Origin: Bacteroidetes/Chlorobi group bacterium MS-B_bin-24
GTDB lineage: Bacteria > Bacteroidota > Ignavibacteria > Kapaibacteriales > UBA2268
Direction of reading: 5' to 3'
Assembly: GCA_003731685.1 (NCBI GenBank)
Contig: RCNO01000014.1
Location: 16,900 to 57,851, forward strand
DNA: 40,952 bases
Below are positions 8,590 to 16,204 of the stretch, one piece after another (position 1 is the stretch's first letter; the number at the start of each line of letters is the position of its first letter). The notes beneath the pieces were generated by a model that worked only from the letters and a program-made list of their open reading frames with translations, did no database searches and was not told the DNA's origin. Made by a program: the position numbers and the translations under genes.

Positions 8590-9816
8590 TTAAATAACAA
8601 TTGAAACTTTGCGTGAATTGTCGGTGCCCGAAGGAAGGAGTTTTAGAATGCGAACTTCGGAACTGGGAAGTTTAATCACAATTCGGTTACTTTCCTTACG
8701 CGACTGCCTTTGGTATTCTCTTTGTGAATTGAACAAGTGCTGTGCATTGTCTTCGTTATTGAAAAATTCCTCCATATCCTTTTTCAAAGCCTCGCCGACA
8801 GGCTTTATTGCCTCGTCATCATCAAATTCAACATCGTATTTGTATCGAGTTCCGATTTTTCTTCTTTTGTAGCGAACAATTGTGTAGTTCAGTTTACCAT
8901 CGAACAGAAAGGGAACAAATACAAACATCAGCGATGGATTGGTGTGAACCAACGCTGAGTTCAATATCCAAAATGCTGAAAAACCACTGAGAATTTCATC
9001 GACCAACTGCTTAAGACTTGCTGGCAGGGAGGTATAATCGGGGATGTTACGCAGGTTCAAGAAAGTCGAAAAGATGTTGGCGTCGTTCGTAAATGTGTTT
9101 GGACTGAAAAGGCTGAAAATTGAACTGAAAACGGGACGCTGGAGTGCACTCAAAAAATTACCGAATTTCTCTTTGAGTGAATCTGGTAAGGAATTCCGTT
9201 GCAACAATAAAGAATTGATTATTGAAGGGAGATGCTTCGCAAAATCTAACATTTTAAGATAAGTTTCGAAGAAATCCACAGCAGGTTCGATTTTCAATTG
9301 CATTGCGAAGTAAATAAATTTCAGAATTTGGTCAATGTCGGCTTTGGGGAATTTTTCCAGTATCTTCAAGGCAAACTGAGAAACCAACAAAACATCTTCT
9401 CTTATGATAACATTCGCCTGCTCCTTTTCGTTTTCGATAATTTTTTGGAAAAGAGACGAAGATGGTAAATCCAGCAGACGAATTATCTCATCGACAGGTA
9501 GTTCTTTGTTTTGGACACGCGAGAAGGTGCTATAAATTTTCAAGACCAAAGCTGGGTCGGTCGAGTTAACTTTAAAAAACAGTTCATCGCCGGGGTTGAA
9601 ACGCCCCGAAATTTCAGCAGTAAACGTTCCGTCGGGCAAATCGATTACAGCTTGCTTTGGCGAAAGAACTTCGACAATGCGTCCCCGAACAATTTCGCCA
9701 ACACGGACGGTGATTGATTTCACTCTTGTTTGTGGAACCTTTTGAAAATCCAGATTCTTGCGATAACCTTCGCCCAAAGGGTCGATTTCGCTGGGAAATT
9801 GGAACTCCGCTGCCAT
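8590..9816 (-). CDS. Unrecognised 408 aa protein, faintly FliK-like
   Basis: No signal peptide or membrane segment, so probably cytoplasmic. Residues about 35-85 (GEIVRGRIVEVLSPKQAVIDL, then a turn and GDELFFKV) form a small beta-rich module reminiscent of one seen in FliK-like hook-length control proteins and their relatives; the middle is helical and leucine/phenylalanine-rich; the C-terminal third has a beta segment (LPFLFDG-like, KLNYTIVRYKRR) followed by an acidic/charged helix. No flagellar genes occur in the window, so the FliK resemblance is tentative and I assign no function. Start ATG 9816 with AAGGG upstream. Divergent from the FKBP gene at 9915. Confidence 0.7.
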   Translation of the reverse strand: MAAEFQFPSEIDPLGEGYRKNLDFQKVPQTRVKSITVRVGEIVRGRIVEVLSPKQAVIDLPDGTFTAEISGRFNPGDELFFKVNSTDPALVLKIYSTFSRVQNKELPVDEIIRLLDLPSSSLFQKIIENEKEQANVIIREDVLLVSQFALKILEKFPKADIDQILKFIYFAMQLKIEPAVDFFETYLKMLDFAKHLPSIINSLLLQRNSLPDSLKEKFGNFLSALQRPVFSSIFSLFSPNTFTNDANIFSTFLNLRNIPDYTSLPASLKQLVDEILSGFSAFWILNSALVHTNPSLMFVFVPFLFDGKLNYTIVRYKRRKIGTRYKYDVEFDDDEAIKPVGEALKKDMEEFFNNEDNAQHLFNSQREYQRQSRKESNRIVIKLPSSEVRILKLLPSGTDNSRKVSIVI

Positions 9817-9884
9817 TTGCCCTTTTTATCTTTAAACAAGATAGCAAGTTAATATATTTTAATAAAATATGAAAATTTTATTTG

Positions 9885-9892
9885 TAAATTTG
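9885..9892 (+). promoter_or_regulatory. Possible Bacteroidetes-type -7 element
   Basis: TAAATTTG matches the TAnnTTTG -7 consensus of Bacteroidetes primary sigma factor promoters and lies 22 bases before the FKBP start. No good TTTG -33 element is visible at the expected spacing, so this is tentative. Confidence 0.3.
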
Positions 9893-9914
9893 TTTTTTAT
9901 TCAAAGGATGGATT

Positions 9915-10670
9915 ATGAAAAAGTTTTTGATTCTGTTGCTGCTACCTTTACTTTTTTCTTGTAATCAGGGAGAAAAAATCAAGACTAATTTGCCCAAGCC
10001 AACAAAACCCGACGATAAGGCAAGCTACCTAATGGGCTACGACATTGGACGCCAGATGATGCGCGACTCTTTGAAAGTCAATATGGACTACCTGATTCTC
10101 GGATTTCGCAATGCTTTCAGAGGCGATTCTACATTTGTTACCAACCGAGAACTCGATTCCTTCCGTGTTGAATTCCAAAAAATGCTCCTTGCTAAGCAAG
10201 ACGAAAGGATGAAACAAGAAGAGCAAAGAATTTTGGAACAGGCTCCCAAAAATTTAGCCGCGGGCCAGGCTTTTTTGGATAGCAATAAGAAGAAACCCGG
10301 GGTTATCACAACTCCTTCCGGGCTTCAATATATTGTGCTTCGCGAAGGCAAAGGGAGGATTCCGAAGGAAACCGATTTCGTGAAAATGCACGTCCGAGCC
10401 CAATATCTCGATGGCAAAGAATTCGATAACACTTATCCTCGCGGTCCGGTAACTTTGAGTGTAGCACAGCTTGTGCCCGGTTGGAAAGAAGCAATAACAC
10501 ATATGAAGGAAGGTTCCATCTGGCGTATCTTTGTGCCTCCACATCTTGGGTGGGGCGAAAAAGGGGCACCTCCAACAATTCCCCCAAATGCCACTTTGAT
10601 TTTTGAACTGGAATTGTTATCGATTGAAAAGCCCGACGCCGGGGCTCAGCCGGGACAGGGCCCACAATAA
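9915..10670 (+). CDS. FKBP-type peptidyl-prolyl isomerase lipoprotein (Mip/FkpA-like)
   Basis: 251 aa. Catalyses cis/trans isomerisation of prolyl bonds to help fold envelope proteins. Lipoprotein signal MKKFLILLLLPLLFSC puts the acylated Cys at residue 16. Residues about 30-115 are the helical FKBP N-terminal dimerisation domain (KASYLMGYDIGRQM, then charged helices); residues about 130-240 are the FKBP catalytic domain (TTPSGLQYIVL, VPGWKEAITHMKEGS, FVPPHLGWGEKG, IPPNATLIFELEL). A Gly/Pro/Gln tail follows. AAGGAT lies before the ATG. The Mip-like two-domain form differs from the single-domain FKBP at 23789-24214. The downstream secreted-protein gene starts 19 bases later. Confidence 0.92.
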   Translation: MKKFLILLLLPLLFSCNQGEKIKTNLPKPTKPDDKASYLMGYDIGRQMMRDSLKVNMDYLILGFRNAFRGDSTFVTNRELDSFRVEFQKMLLAKQDERMKQEEQRILEQAPKNLAAGQAFLDSNKKKPGVITTPSGLQYIVLREGKGRIPKETDFVKMHVRAQYLDGKEFDNTYPRGPVTLSVAQLVPGWKEAITHMKEGSIWRIFVPPHLGWGEKGAPPTIPPNATLIFELELLSIEKPDAGAQPGQGPQ

Positions 10671-10689
10671 GCCATAACTTTTTTATGGT

Positions 10690-11472
10690 ATGAAGTTTTA
10701 TATTGGAAAGCAAATAATATTCGATTTACATCGGGAAAAGTTATCATTCCCCCTGCTTCTGTTTTTATTTCTTTCGATTACTCTTTTTGCCCAAGGAGAA
10801 AGAAAAATTCGTTTTGGAATTGACAATAATTACAATTCAATCGTAATAACTTCAATCAATGGTTACGAATATTTTTCCTTTGAAAATCAAAAGCAAAAAT
10901 CCGCTTCCGATGCTCTCGGAAATTTTATCTATTCCTTTGGTGATTATCAGATTCAATGCCTTCCGGGTTCGTTCTTTTTTGTTTTGAAAGGCAAAGACAA
11001 AACTGAAATGATTTTTCAGTTGAATCGCCCCATTCTTTCGTTCAAGGATAAGTTGCTTATTCCATTTCGTTCGTTTCTTTCCTGTTTAAGTTCATCGGGA
11101 AAGTTCGATAGCACGGGGAATAATCTGGCAATTTCGTTTAAAACAAAAAGTCATTTGGAAGTGACCCAAAAGACTGAGTCGTTCGAAGAAAAGCAATCCA
11201 ACAAGAAAAGCAACGAAGAACGCAAAAGCTCAGTCGCCCGTGAATCTTCTATGGACAAACGAAAAACTAAATTTACCGAAGTCGAGGAGTCGGCATTCCC
11301 AAGGGTTTTGCTTACAGAAAAAGAAAGATTTTCGTTGAAGAAGATACCGTTTGCTGTGAAAGAAACAAAACCCCAGCCAAACATTACGCTTCCTCGATCC
11401 GCAAAGGATACAACGAAAGTCCCCCCGAAATTTTACGTTTTACCACCAGAACTTAAAAACAACCCTAAGTAA
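10690..11472 (+). CDS. Secreted protein with possible stalk (copper amine oxidase N-like) domain
   Basis: 260 aa, family not firmly recognised. A signal peptide follows a longer charged lead (hydrophobic FPLLLFLFLSITLFAQG at about 20-36). Residues about 95-155 (PILSFKDKLLIPFRSFLS, then LAISFK) resemble the stalk/copper-amine-oxidase N-like domain often joined to cell-wall amidases, but no amidase domain follows. The C-terminal 100 residues are Lys/Glu/Ser-rich and low complexity, ending in a Pro-rich tail. Probably co-transcribed with the upstream FKBP lipoprotein gene. It may be a periplasmic protein linked to the cell wall; this is inference. Confidence 0.7.
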   Translation: MKFYIGKQIIFDLHREKLSFPLLLFLFLSITLFAQGERKIRFGIDNNYNSIVITSINGYEYFSFENQKQKSASDALGNFIYSFGDYQIQCLPGSFFFVLKGKDKTEMIFQLNRPILSFKDKLLIPFRSFLSCLSSSGKFDSTGNNLAISFKTKSHLEVTQKTESFEEKQSNKKSNEERKSSVARESSMDKRKTKFTEVEESAFPRVLLTEKERFSLKKIPFAVKETKPQPNITLPRSAKDTTKVPPKFYVLPPELKNNPK

Positions 11473-11603
11473 TGCAACCGCTTTACATTTATTGAAGATG
11501 CACTGCTAATATGCATAAATAACAGTAGCTGTTAGGGCGAAACAGTATGTTTACGATGCTGGAAAGGGCGAAGTCAAAGCAGCGGATGCTTTGTAATAAA
11601 AAA

Positions 11604-11632
11604 ACATCGGATGTTTGCGAAACATCCGATGT
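11604..11632. repeat. Hairpin repeat (ACATCGGATGTTT family)
   Basis: Perfect inverted repeat ACATCGGATGTTT / AAACATCCGATGT with loop GCG. It lies between two convergent genes. On the minus strand it is followed by TTTTTTTATT and sits about 80 bases after the DUF1573 stop, so it may act as that gene's terminator. The sequence to its right (TACGAACTCT) is shared with the two long repeats at 5031 and 6931. The rest of the 11473-11710 gap holds nothing else I recognise. Confidence 0.8.
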
Positions 11633-11710
11633 CTAATATAATTCAAGAGGGGCTACGAACTCTTTTAAATTTTCACATCTATTTCGATATTATTTGCAAA
11701 TGCTTCTATA

Positions 11711-12418
11711 CTAATTATTGAATAGCGGAGATTCCTTTACATTTCCGTAGCCGGGTATCACTATTTCCTTCTGGTCGGGATTGGTTGTTTTCATCTTTAC
11801 AGTGCAATTGAAATACCCTTTTTTGTCCGGAACAACTTTTGCAACAACCTCGAAAGACTCGCCAGCTTTAAGAGTAAGTTTCTTGGGCAAATTCACCGAG
11901 AGATTATCTGGGGTAACTTGAATATCGGAAAGAGTTATAGGCTCTTGGGTATTGTTCTTAATTGTTACCTTTGCGGTAGATTCTTTGCCTACTGTCATCT
12001 CGTTGAAAGCAAAGTAGGATGTTGGAGAAATTGAAATAGGATGGAAGATGTTTGCTTTTAAATAAAGGTATTTATTAGGATTTTGAGGGTCATTCGAAGC
12101 AATTCGAATGCTTTTAACAACATTACCAGAGAATCCGGCAATGCGCAAAGTCACGCTTAAAGTGGCTTCCTCGCCGGGATTGAGTTCATTTTTATCCAAT
12201 GGGGCAGTTGTGCAACCACAACCGGGCTTAACCTCGGTAATTTTCAAAACTTCGTTGCCGACATTTTTCAACTTGATTTTCGTATTCAAAGGGTCTTGGG
12301 TCGGTTTAACTGTGCCCCAGTCGTAAGAATCACCACCAACAATTTCCAACTTGGGCTGCGAAAATGCTATCAAAGGAAAGATTAGGACAGAAATTGCTAA
12401 TGCCAGAATTCTTTTCAT
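11711..12418 (-). CDS. DUF1573 secreted protein
   Basis: 235 aa exported protein with a signal peptide (MKRILALAISVLIFPLIAFS). Residues about 28-125 match the DUF1573 pattern: DWGTVKPTQDP, KNVGNEVLKITEVKPGCGCTT, LNPGEEATLSVTL, SIRIASNDPQNP. A second immunoglobulin-like beta domain follows (VTIKNNTQEPITL). DUF1573 proteins are common in Bacteroidota and related phyla; their exact job is unknown. GAGGTG lies five bases before the ATG. It follows the DUF444 gene on the same strand by 52 bases. Confidence 0.88.
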   Translation of the reverse strand: MKRILALAISVLIFPLIAFSQPKLEIVGGDSYDWGTVKPTQDPLNTKIKLKNVGNEVLKITEVKPGCGCTTAPLDKNELNPGEEATLSVTLRIAGFSGNVVKSIRIASNDPQNPNKYLYLKANIFHPISISPTSYFAFNEMTVGKESTAKVTIKNNTQEPITLSDIQVTPDNLSVNLPKKLTLKAGESFEVVAKVVPDKKGYFNCTVKMKTTNPDQKEIVIPGYGNVKESPLFNN

Positions 12419-12470
12419 AATACACCTCTAATAAATGAAAAATATGAAACGAAAATTTAAAATGAATATT

Positions 12471-13802
12471 TTAGCTAACAAGAATTTTGATTCCATCAAT
12501 TATTCTCTTTTCGTCATAAGTATCGGCGTTGAAGCCGTCGATTCGTATCAAATCGGGTTTTTCTTTGAGCAAACCCGAGCGTTCGATGTATCTTTCGACA
12601 GTAGAAACTTTTGCCGTTCCCCAAGGATTGCGCGCAATAGTTATGCCAATTCGATTTATGTAAGGGAACATTTTTCGTATTGCCTCGATTGTTTCCTTTC
12701 CGTCTTCGTCCCAGTCGTCGCCATCGCCGCCATAGAAAACATAAATATTGTTTTCGATATAGAGCCGTTCATCTTCTAAAATTTTGTTGACCAATTGGAA
12801 AGCGGGAGCAACACGAGTGCCACCTGCAACTTGAAGTCGGAAATAGGTCATAAAATCGGGAACTTCGCGGGCAACCGTATCGTGCAAAATAAAACGGGTC
12901 GAAACATTGTTTTGATATTGATACATCAACCAGCTATAAATGAAAAGATGCTGGCGGGTGATTGCTTCGGTGGGTTTCCCTTGCATCGAACCGGAATAAT
13001 CTCGGATAAAGAAGACAACGGCCTGGGCTTCGAAATCCTTTTCCTTCGATAAGATTCTGTAAACATAATCTGTTGGAGCAATTAGGAAATCGGCGGGGTC
13101 AGCTTCTAAAGACTCATCTATTCGACCAAGCAAAAGATTGGTTTTGATTATCGATTTCAAAGTGGCTTTTTTGTCGAGAATTTGACCAAATCCTCGATGT
13201 ATATCGGTTAAATCATACTGAAATTTAGTAAAAGATGGTTTCTTTCCTTTGGGTTTAATATTTGGCAATTCAAATTTTTCGGTTAAAATCTTACCAAGGT
13301 CGAAAGCCTCTTCGCTAATTTCGTGCCGGGAATCGGAGCCTTGCCCTGCACCAAAGCCTTCACCTTCTCCTTCTTGTGGTTGCATTGGGGCTTCGCCAAT
13401 AACTTCCCCTTCCTGTTCTTCGCCAGTTCCACCAGTTTGGGGCTCCTCTTCGGTAACCTGAGTATCGTGGTAAAATTTGGGCTCAACCGTTGTCGGAACA
13501 ATAACAATTTTGGGTTTGCCGCCCGGTTCGGGCTTTATCAACTTTCCAATCCTTATCCTACGGGGAAATCCGTCCTGTTCCCGCTGTTTGTCCCTTTCCA
13601 AAAGGTCTTCCAAAGTCTTCAATTCCAGCGAAGGCTTCTGCACCAGCGGATAGGGATTGTTCAGCACAATTCGGTCTGTCTTGGTGTATATCCCGTTCAA
13701 AATTGCCTCGACTCGACGGGAAATATCATTTACGGTCGAAGGAAACTGGGCAACCTCGTCAGCTTGTTCAAGTTTTTTGCTTTTTTCCAATTCGCCTTTC
13801 AA
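12471..13802 (-). CDS. DUF444 protein (YeaH/YhbH family), PrkA partner
   Basis: 443 aa. YeaH/YhbH proteins work with the PrkA/YeaG serine kinase and usually SpoVR in a conserved stress/nutrient-response module. Here there is an N-terminal basic/acidic region, a Gly/Glu-rich linker at about 135-170 (EEQEGEVIGEAPMQPQEG), and a C-terminal von Willebrand A-like part with the metal-site-like RDYSGSMQGK, then RFILHDTVAREV, GGTRVAPAF and YGGDGDDWDEDG. The frame opens at TTG 13802; an in-frame stop lies just upstream and no ATG is nearby, so a TTG (or ATT) start is likely and no clear Shine-Dalgarno is seen. PrkA is encoded 4.8 kb away on the other strand; SpoVR is not in the window. Confidence 0.88.
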   Translation of the reverse strand: MKGELEKSKKLEQADEVAQFPSTVNDISRRVEAILNGIYTKTDRIVLNNPYPLVQKPSLELKTLEDLLERDKQREQDGFPRRIRIGKLIKPEPGGKPKIVIVPTTVEPKFYHDTQVTEEEPQTGGTGEEQEGEVIGEAPMQPQEGEGEGFGAGQGSDSRHEISEEAFDLGKILTEKFELPNIKPKGKKPSFTKFQYDLTDIHRGFGQILDKKATLKSIIKTNLLLGRIDESLEADPADFLIAPTDYVYRILSKEKDFEAQAVVFFIRDYSGSMQGKPTEAITRQHLFIYSWLMYQYQNNVSTRFILHDTVAREVPDFMTYFRLQVAGGTRVAPAFQLVNKILEDERLYIENNIYVFYGGDGDDWDEDGKETIEAIRKMFPYINRIGITIARNPWGTAKVSTVERYIERSGLLKEKPDLIRIDGFNADTYDEKRIIDGIKILVS

Positions 13803-13924
13803 TTTACCAATGTTTCAAATTTTTACATTGCAAAATAACAAAACTTTTCGATTGAAATAATATTGAATTTGAAAAACGCAGGTAATTGCTCATTGCAATC
13901 CACGCTAAGTTTGAACTATAAAAA

Positions 13925-14193
13925 TTTTGTAGGGACTAATAATTGTTCGCCTCAACAAAATTTCCACAACATCATCAACATCGATAAGGCAAACCAATGT
14001 GTCTACTCAAAAATGATGTTCCAGAGGTTCCAACGATGTAGGGGCGACCGGCTGGTCGCCCCTACAAGTATTTCCCAGACATCGGATGTTTCAAAAAAAC
14101 ATCCAATGTCTTTGTGTAATGAATTCCGTTAGGGTCACAAATCGGTTTTGCGATAATATTATCTTGTTGGGGCGAAAAATTATTCGCTCCTAC
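13925..14193. repeat. Composite hairpin-repeat block A
   Basis: Fills most of the 0.6 kb gap between the divergent DUF444 and barrel-protein genes. Parts in order: decayed TTGTAGGGACTAATAA palindrome (13925-13960); decayed CATCATC/GTGTCTAC unit (about 13971-14010); TGTAGGGGCGACC/GGTCGCCCCTACA hairpin (14037-14066); ACATCGGATGTTT hairpin, right arm mutated (14078-14110); a linker with GAATTCCGTTAGGGTCA; and a GTTGGGGCGAA/TTCGCTCCTAC palindrome (14166-14193). The same units in the same order occur at 22204-22490 and 31109-31525. No gene is seen in this block. Confidence 0.85.
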
Positions 14194-14415
14194 TATTGTT
14201 CGATTTTAAACTGGAACAAGATTTTGCGTTTTGTGAGTCGGAAAAATTGGCATAATTTTTAAGACTTTTAAGATTTTGGATGTGATTTTGGTGTTTGTGT
14301 TTAATATTTGAAGGGTTTAAGAAATTAGAGTGGGATTTGAAATAAAATTTTTCGGGGGTGTAACTTTTTTTCGATAAATGCAATAAATACAATTTTAGGA
14401 TTTAAAATTTTGGGA

Positions 14416-15480
14416 ATGTTAAAGGGAAAACTCAATTTCGCTTTTAAAACCTTTTTTATGATGGCTTCGATTCTCACTCTTGGTTTTTGCTTTTCCTATT
14501 CAAAAGATATAGTCATATCCCGAGATTTTGTGCTTTTCACATCGAAGAACCTCGAAGGTTACATTAAGCCAATCTTTACGACATTGGAACAAAGCTTGAA
14601 TACAACGCTTTTTGGAACAAGCCTACCCGATGGCAAGTTCTGCTTTATTTTGAATTTGTCTGTTAGCGGAATGATAATTCCCGATGCACAAAAGACTTTC
14701 GATGCCGAAGTTCCCGATGGCTTCTTCAACGACTCGGTAACACAAGTCGCACAAATACGCAATGGCGAGGTTCGCCGCTCCGTTGTCAAACCCAATATCC
14801 AACCTACAATTTACGGGAGAAGTTCTACGCCGATATTTTCGGCTCCACAAAGCCACACCTATCCAGATTCAATATACAAAACTATAGCCTACCCCGAAGG
14901 TTTACATATCGATTTTATGGCTGGGCTTCCCGTTTTGCAGGCAATTGTTGAAACACCTTTGAAAAACGAAATTCGCTTCCGTTTCTTTTCCTTGCCAATA
15001 CAGGATGAAACTTTTGTTTATCTTACAATCGGGCTAAATCAAAGAGTTGACGATTGGTTCAATTTGTTTGGATTCGATAAAAACAAGGCTATATCGGTTC
15101 ATTTTGCTTTGCACCGTATGTATTATGGTAACAGTTTCGACCTTACATCCTATGCCATTGGAATAAATGCAATGCAACGATGGGGAAATACCTTAATAGG
15201 TTATGTTGGTTTGCAATATGAAGATTTTGGAGGCAAATTCCGTGCGGTAAAAGACACCACTGGACTGAAAGAAAATGTGATTAACAGCCCATTCCCCGAA
15301 CTTCGCCAAGCCAAGCCTATTGTAATTTCATTCAATTCATACACAAAATTTCAAGCCAAAGGTGGTTTCACTCTTACTTTTTACATTGGTTTCTTGAATT
15401 TCGAACTTTCGTATGCATCCCAACCAATGATTTCGTTAGGGTTCGGTTTATTTATTGGAACAAAGAAAAATGAAAATTAG
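14416..15480 (+). CDS. Outer-membrane/secreted protein, DUF6588-like
   Basis: 354 aa from the ATG at 14416 (a TTG two codons earlier is also open). N-terminal signal peptide (hydrophobic FFMMASILTLGFCFSYS). The body alternates polar/aromatic beta strands; the pattern of an N-terminal KPIFTTLEQSLN segment, a PTIYGRSSTPIF segment, a GLPVLQAIVETPLKNEIRFRF segment and a C-terminal run of amphipathic strands is similar to DUF6588 proteins of Bacteroidota, which look like outer-membrane barrels. Function unknown. It overlaps the next gene, the lipoprotein at 15470, by 11 bases. Confidence 0.75.
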   Translation: MLKGKLNFAFKTFFMMASILTLGFCFSYSKDIVISRDFVLFTSKNLEGYIKPIFTTLEQSLNTTLFGTSLPDGKFCFILNLSVSGMIIPDAQKTFDAEVPDGFFNDSVTQVAQIRNGEVRRSVVKPNIQPTIYGRSSTPIFSAPQSHTYPDSIYKTIAYPEGLHIDFMAGLPVLQAIVETPLKNEIRFRFFSLPIQDETFVYLTIGLNQRVDDWFNLFGFDKNKAISVHFALHRMYYGNSFDLTSYAIGINAMQRWGNTLIGYVGLQYEDFGGKFRAVKDTTGLKENVINSPFPELRQAKPIVISFNSYTKFQAKGGFTLTFYIGFLNFELSYASQPMISLGFGLFIGTKKNEN

Positions 15481-16117
15481 TCGAACGAAATTCGCAGTTG
15501 TTGTTTTTATGTCCCTTCTTCTAACATCTTGTTACACCGATGTGATAAATTCCTTCCAAAACTTTCGCTTTCAAATTCCATTTTATTTCTATCTCAATTA
15601 TATCGATAAATCGATTCCCGATACTTCGAGAATTTTCGTAAACTTGAATAATTACGACGAATTTTTGAAACATCGGGATGAGTTGGCTTCTGCCGAGATT
15701 GTGCAGTTCAATTATTGGGTCGATTCGCTTGTGTTTTCGAACAATGTAGCTTTCGACCCCGAGCGAGATTCTTTAATCATCGAAAACGTTCGTTTTGTTC
15801 TGATTTTTGCTCGACCAAAATCGGGAATTGTTAACCCCAAAGATTCCAGTGACTTCGAAGAAGACACAACATTGCCTCGATTCGTCTTGGGCGAATTCTA
15901 CAATCTTGACATCCGCGATTTCTATCGTCAGCCTCACCATATCAAAATCATCAGCAACGAAATTTCGCAAGTGTTGACCGAAGTGGTTCGCAGTCGTCCA
16001 TATTTTTACCTCTCTTCGGAATATGGAAAAGTTCTTGGGCAAACTACCACAAAGAAATATTTCTCTCTTGTTAATGTTCGAATTGATATTGTTATCCGCT
16101 TCACTATTTCATTGTAA
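15470..16117 (+). CDS. Unrecognised lipoprotein
   Basis: 215 aa. Start taken as ATG 15470, inside the end of the previous gene (11-base overlap). The lipobox LLLTSC gives an acylated Cys at about residue 21. The rest (FQIPFYFYLNYIDKSIPDTS, then VRIDIVIRF at the end) is beta-rich and without a family I recognise. Translational coupling suggests it works with the upstream barrel-like protein at the outer membrane; that is inference. Followed 87 bases later by topA. Confidence 0.75.
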   Translation: MKISRTKFAVVVFMSLLLTSCYTDVINSFQNFRFQIPFYFYLNYIDKSIPDTSRIFVNLNNYDEFLKHRDELASAEIVQFNYWVDSLVFSNNVAFDPERDSLIIENVRFVLIFARPKSGIVNPKDSSDFEEDTTLPRFVLGEFYNLDIRDFYRQPHHIKIISNEISQVLTEVVRSRPYFYLSSEYGKVLGQTTTKKYFSLVNVRIDIVIRFTISL

Positions 16118-16204
16118 AAGCCTTTGGATTTTGCGCTTCAACTCCACAGTGAAATATTATTAAATAATTATCGTTTTTGATTATCTTTTAGGAGTGTAGA
16201 CCAT

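Noticed and set aside
14180-14392. 70-codon minus-strand frame
   Set aside because: AT-rich, Ser/Asn/Lys-dominated low-complexity translation without a ribosome-binding site, partly overlapping a palindrome.
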